DNA of 8,003 nucleotides from contig JBCCLI010000311.1 in NCBI GenBank assembly GCA_039026975.1, forward strand, positions 1 to 8,003. The letters are read 5' to 3'. This document shows, piece by piece, positions 5,377 to 8,003 of the stretch. This DNA is from JBCBKZ01 sp039026975 (GTDB lineage Bacteria; Bacteroidota; Bacteroidia; J057). A model generated the notes under the pieces. It was not told the origin of the DNA and ran no database searches. It was given only the letters and a program-made list of their open reading frames with translations. Positions within the stretch are counted from its first letter, which is position 1, and each line of letters opens with the position of its first letter. Made by a program: the position numbers and the translations under genes.

Positions 5377-7437
5377 ATGAGCCAAAATACATCTCATTCA
5401 ATCGCTATTTCAGAAAGAGCTGCCAATAACGTTCGTGTGCTTGCTGCTGCTATGGTAGAAAAAGCTAACTCAGGGCACCCTGGAGGGGCTATGGGGGGAG
5501 CGGATTTCATCCACATCCTTTTCTCTGAGTTCTTACACTTCGACCCTTCCGACCCTTTCTGGGCCAATAGAGACCGCTTTTTCTTAGATCCGGGACATAT
5601 GTCTCCTATGCTTTACAGTATACAGACCCTACTGGGTAACATTAGCCTGGAAGAACTCACCCAATTCCGCCAGTGGGGAAGCCCTACCCCCGGACACCCG
5701 GAGTTAGACGTCAAAAGAGGAATAGAAAACACCTCTGGGCCGTTAGGACAAGGGCATACCTTCGGGATAGGAGCAGCCATAGTAGAGCGTTTCCTGGCAG
5801 ACAGATTTGGTGAGTGGATGGCTCATAAAACGTATATCTACATTTCTGATGGTGGGATACAGGAAGAGGTTTCTCAGGGAGCAGGAAGAACAGCTGGCTA
5901 CCTAGGCTTAGGGAATATCATTATGTTCTATGATTCCAATGATATACAGCTATCTTCTGTAGTATCTGATGTGATGCATGAGGATACAGCTAAAAAATAT
6001 GAGGCCTGGGGATGGCATGTGCTGACCATAGACGGGAATGACCATGACCAGATTAGAGCAGCCCTACAAGAAGGAAATGAGGTGCTGGATAAGCCCACGC
6101 TGATCATTGGAAAGACAGCTATGGCTAAGGGAGCTATCACAGCAGAAGGAGAAAGCTATGAACGTACCACAGATACGCACGGTAAGCCATTGGGTAATAC
6201 AGGTGCCTCTTTTGAACATACCATCAAAAATTTAGGGGGAGAAGTAGATGATCCTTTCTCCATCTTCCCAGATGTGGCTGACTACTACGCTTCCGTCCTT
6301 AAAGAAAAACAGGCCTTAGCTAATCAGTGGAAAGCAGAACAAGCGGAATGGGAAAAAGCTAACCCTGAGCTAGCCGCTACATGGGCTAAATTCTTTTCAG
6401 GGGAGGCTCCTGACATAGATTATGCAGGCATTTCTCAAAAAGAGAATTCGGCTACTCGCAACGCATCTGGGGCGGTATTATCTCATTTCGCAGATCAGAT
6501 AGAGAATATGATAGTCTCTTCTGCAGACCTATCTAACAGTGATAAAACGGATGCCTTCCTGAAAAAAACTACCTCTTTTAAAAAGGGCGACTTTAGTGGA
6601 CAATTCCTGCAGGCAGGGGTATCTGAGCTCACCATGGCAGGCTTATGTATAGGCATGTCCCTGCACGGAGGGGTCATACCTGCCTGTGCTACCTTCTTCG
6701 TATTCTCAGACTTCATGAAACCTGCACTTAGGCTGGCTGCCCTCATGGAGCAGCCTGTTAAGTTTATCTGGACACATGATGCCTTCAGAGTAGGAGAAGA
6801 CGGCCCTACCCATCAGCCGGTAGAGCAGGAAGCGCAGATCAGGCTTCTTGAGCAACTTGAAAATCATTCCCATCATTCCAGCTTCCTGGTACTCAGGCCT
6901 GCGGATGGATATGAGACAACTGTAGCTTGGAAAATGGCCATGGAAAACACCCAAACTCCTACTGGCCTTATTCTCTCTAGACAAAATATCAAAGACCTAC
7001 CTGCATCAGGAAACAGATATGAGGAAGCTCTCCAAGCGGAGAAAGGAGCTTACATAGTAGAAGATACGGAGGGAACACCTGACCTTATATTAGTAGCAAA
7101 TGGATCTGAAGTCTCTACCCTAGTAGCTGGTGCAGCCAAGCTAAAGGAAGAGAAAGGACTGAAGGTAAGAGTGGTTTCGGCTATCTCTGAAGGTAGGTTT
7201 AGAGAACAACCCAAAGCCTATCAACAAGCCGTACTCCCAGTGAAAGTCCCTACTATGGGATTAACGGCAGGACTACCTGTTAACCTAAATGGACTGGTAG
7301 GGCCCTTTGGGAAATCCATAGGCCTAGGAAGCTTTGGATTCTCAGCTCCCTACACAGTCTTGGATGAAAAACTAGGATACACAGCAGATAACGTCTTCAA
7401 CCAGGCGGTTACGTACCTGGAAGAATTCTCTAATTAA
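5377..7437 (+). CDS. tkt: Transketolase
   Basis: The cytoplasmic, thiamine-diphosphate-dependent enzyme moves two-carbon ketol units between sugar phosphates in the non-oxidative pentose phosphate pathway. At 686 residues it is full length. Visible motifs in order: NSGHPGG (His34), DPGHMSP (His74), GPLGQGH (121-127) and the cofactor/metal motif with Asp158 (ISDGG) and DSN at 186-188. Then come SSADLSNSDKT, GVSELTM with catalytic Glu417, FIWTHDAF (His467), GEDGPTHQP (His479) and LRPADGYET. A C-terminal transketolase domain follows from about 560. The SDGG and GVSEL forms differ from the E. coli GDG and GVREF but match the Bacteroidota form as I recall it, so I take them as lineage-typical, not damage. 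The frame is open upstream to a TTG at 5350, but ATG 5377 gives the expected N-terminus (MSQNTSHSIAISERAANNVR). A strong terminator precedes it, and a lipoprotein gene follows after 3 nt. Confidence 0.96.
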   Translation: MSQNTSHSIAISERAANNVRVLAAAMVEKANSGHPGGAMGGADFIHILFSEFLHFDPSDPFWANRDRFFLDPGHMSPMLYSIQTLLGNISLEELTQFRQWGSPTPGHPELDVKRGIENTSGPLGQGHTFGIGAAIVERFLADRFGEWMAHKTYIYISDGGIQEEVSQGAGRTAGYLGLGNIIMFYDSNDIQLSSVVSDVMHEDTAKKYEAWGWHVLTIDGNDHDQIRAALQEGNEVLDKPTLIIGKTAMAKGAITAEGESYERTTDTHGKPLGNTGASFEHTIKNLGGEVDDPFSIFPDVADYYASVLKEKQALANQWKAEQAEWEKANPELAATWAKFFSGEAPDIDYAGISQKENSATRNASGAVLSHFADQIENMIVSSADLSNSDKTDAFLKKTTSFKKGDFSGQFLQAGVSELTMAGLCIGMSLHGGVIPACATFFVFSDFMKPALRLAALMEQPVKFIWTHDAFRVGEDGPTHQPVEQEAQIRLLEQLENHSHHSSFLVLRPADGYETTVAWKMAMENTQTPTGLILSRQNIKDLPASGNRYEEALQAEKGAYIVEDTEGTPDLILVANGSEVSTLVAGAAKLKEEKGLKVRVVSAISEGRFREQPKAYQQAVLPVKVPTMGLTAGLPVNLNGLVGPFGKSIGLGSFGFSAPYTVLDEKLGYTADNVFNQAVTYLEEFSN

Positions 7438-7440
7438 TAC

Positions 7441-8003
7441 ATGAACAAGAATCTAAACATAATTTTCAGCCTAATAGTCATAGCATCTCTGGGAGCTTGT
7501 AACTCTTCCGGAGGTGCTGTTTCTGCTGAATCCCCTTCGGCAGAAGAGCAATTTGCACGTGAGTTGCCCGTGACACCTCCACCAGCATTTGAAGAGATTT
7601 CCTCCTCTGACTCTTCTTTGGCAGAAGAGCCGCTAATCCAGGAATTACCCTCCTCCCCCACCCCTATGGCCCAGGTAGCACTTCCCCCTTCAGATGAATA
7701 TTTCTCCTACAAACCAGATGAGTTAGAGATACCTAAAAATATGGTGTTTGTACCGGGAGGAGTTACTGAAATAGGTGCTTTAGATGGACCCCCTAGAGAA
7801 CAGCCGGTAAAAACATATGCCATTAAGGGATTTTTTATGGATGTACACCCAGTTACGGTAGAGCAGTATAGAGCGTTTGTAAAAGCTACAGGATACAAAA
7901 CGCAAGCGGAAAAATTTGGAGATTCAGGCATATTTGATGTAGAGGCCAGGAAATGGATACTTGCTAAAGGAGCTAACTGGCAATATCCCTTGGGAGAAAA
8001 TAA
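7441..8003 (+). CDS. Lipoprotein with FGE/sulfatase-modifying-factor-like domain (partial, 3' end beyond window)
   Basis: An open frame of 187 codons leaves the window at the right edge. The N-terminus is a lipoprotein signal peptide: Lys-containing start, hydrophobic stretch and lipobox SLGAC with Cys20. Residue 21 is Asn, followed by Ser-Ser-Gly-Gly. Residues about 21-95 form a low-complexity Pro/Ser/Glu-rich tether. From about 100 the FGE-sulfatase fold begins: NMVFVPGGVTEIGAL, a REQPV segment, then GFFMDVHPVTVEQYRAFVKATGYKTQAEKFG, which matches the family's start through its F-x-D-x-x-x-V-T core and TGY.T.AE motif. True formylglycine-generating enzymes carry catalytic cysteines near the C-terminus, outside this window, so enzyme versus structural relative (as in the gliding lipoproteins GldJ/GldK) cannot be decided. 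It starts 3 nt after the tkt stop, so co-transcription with tkt is likely, though no functional link is evident. Confidence 0.87.
   Translation, partial: MNKNLNIIFSLIVIASLGACNSSGGAVSAESPSAEEQFARELPVTPPPAFEEISSSDSSLAEEPLIQELPSSPTPMAQVALPPSDEYFSYKPDELEIPKNMVFVPGGVTEIGALDGPPREQPVKTYAIKGFFMDVHPVTVEQYRAFVKATGYKTQAEKFGDSGIFDVEARKWILAKGANWQYPLGEN

Noticed and set aside
5843..5857. Apparent loss of the GDG thiamine-diphosphate motif in transketolase (SDGG)
   Set aside because: The metal-binding Asp158 is kept, and SDGG is the form I recall for Bacteroidota transketolases, so this is not a defect.

Overview
The window looks like chromosomal DNA from a Bacteroidota bacterium, probably of Cytophagales type; this placement is inference. 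The transketolase has what I recall as the Bacteroidota form (SDGG in place of GDG, GVSELTM in place of GVREFGM). Genes lack clear Shine-Dalgarno sequences, one start has a TTG-N19-TATTTCTG element close to the Bacteroidota housekeeping promoter (TTG-N19-TAnnTTTG), and a lipoprotein with an FGE/sulfatase-modifying-type domain is present. All genes look intact or are cut only by the window edges. I see no insertion sequences, CRISPR arrays, tRNAs or rRNAs.

Layout: (1) 1-908, minus strand: 5' part of a secreted PGRP/amidase_2-type N-acetylmuramoyl-L-alanine amidase, cut by the left edge. (2) 909-1014: divergent promoter region with a plausible promoter for the rightward genes. (3) 1015-3558: membrane hybrid histidine kinase (sensor, HisKA, HATPase, receiver, Hpt). 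(4) 3618-4967: NtrC-family response regulator (REC, AAA+ with an intact GAFTGA loop, Fis-type HTH). (5) 4968-5376: a 409-base stretch without a gene that is unusually organised, holding two tandem palindromes 20 bp apart, a very good sigma-54 (-24/-12) promoter, a roughly 140-nt non-coding stretch, and a strong intrinsic terminator. (6) 5377-7437: transketolase. (7) 7441-8003: lipoprotein with the start of an FGE-like domain, 3 nt after transketolase and cut by the right edge.

How they may work together: kinase and regulator carry every residue for a four-step phosphorelay (His345 > Asp636 > His782 > regulator Asp57). The regulator is built to activate sigma-54 promoters. Directly downstream of it are enhancer-like palindromes at about -118 and -98 relative to a sigma-54 promoter, whose transcript would run about 143 nt without an ORF to a strong terminator. 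The simplest reading is a compact phosphorelay > sigma-54 > small RNA module, analogous in logic to LuxO/Qrr and GlrR/GlmY of Gammaproteobacteria. This is the most interesting candidate here. It is inferred from sequence signals only; the main competing readings are a 3' UTR of the regulator operon or an attenuated leader of the transketolase operon.
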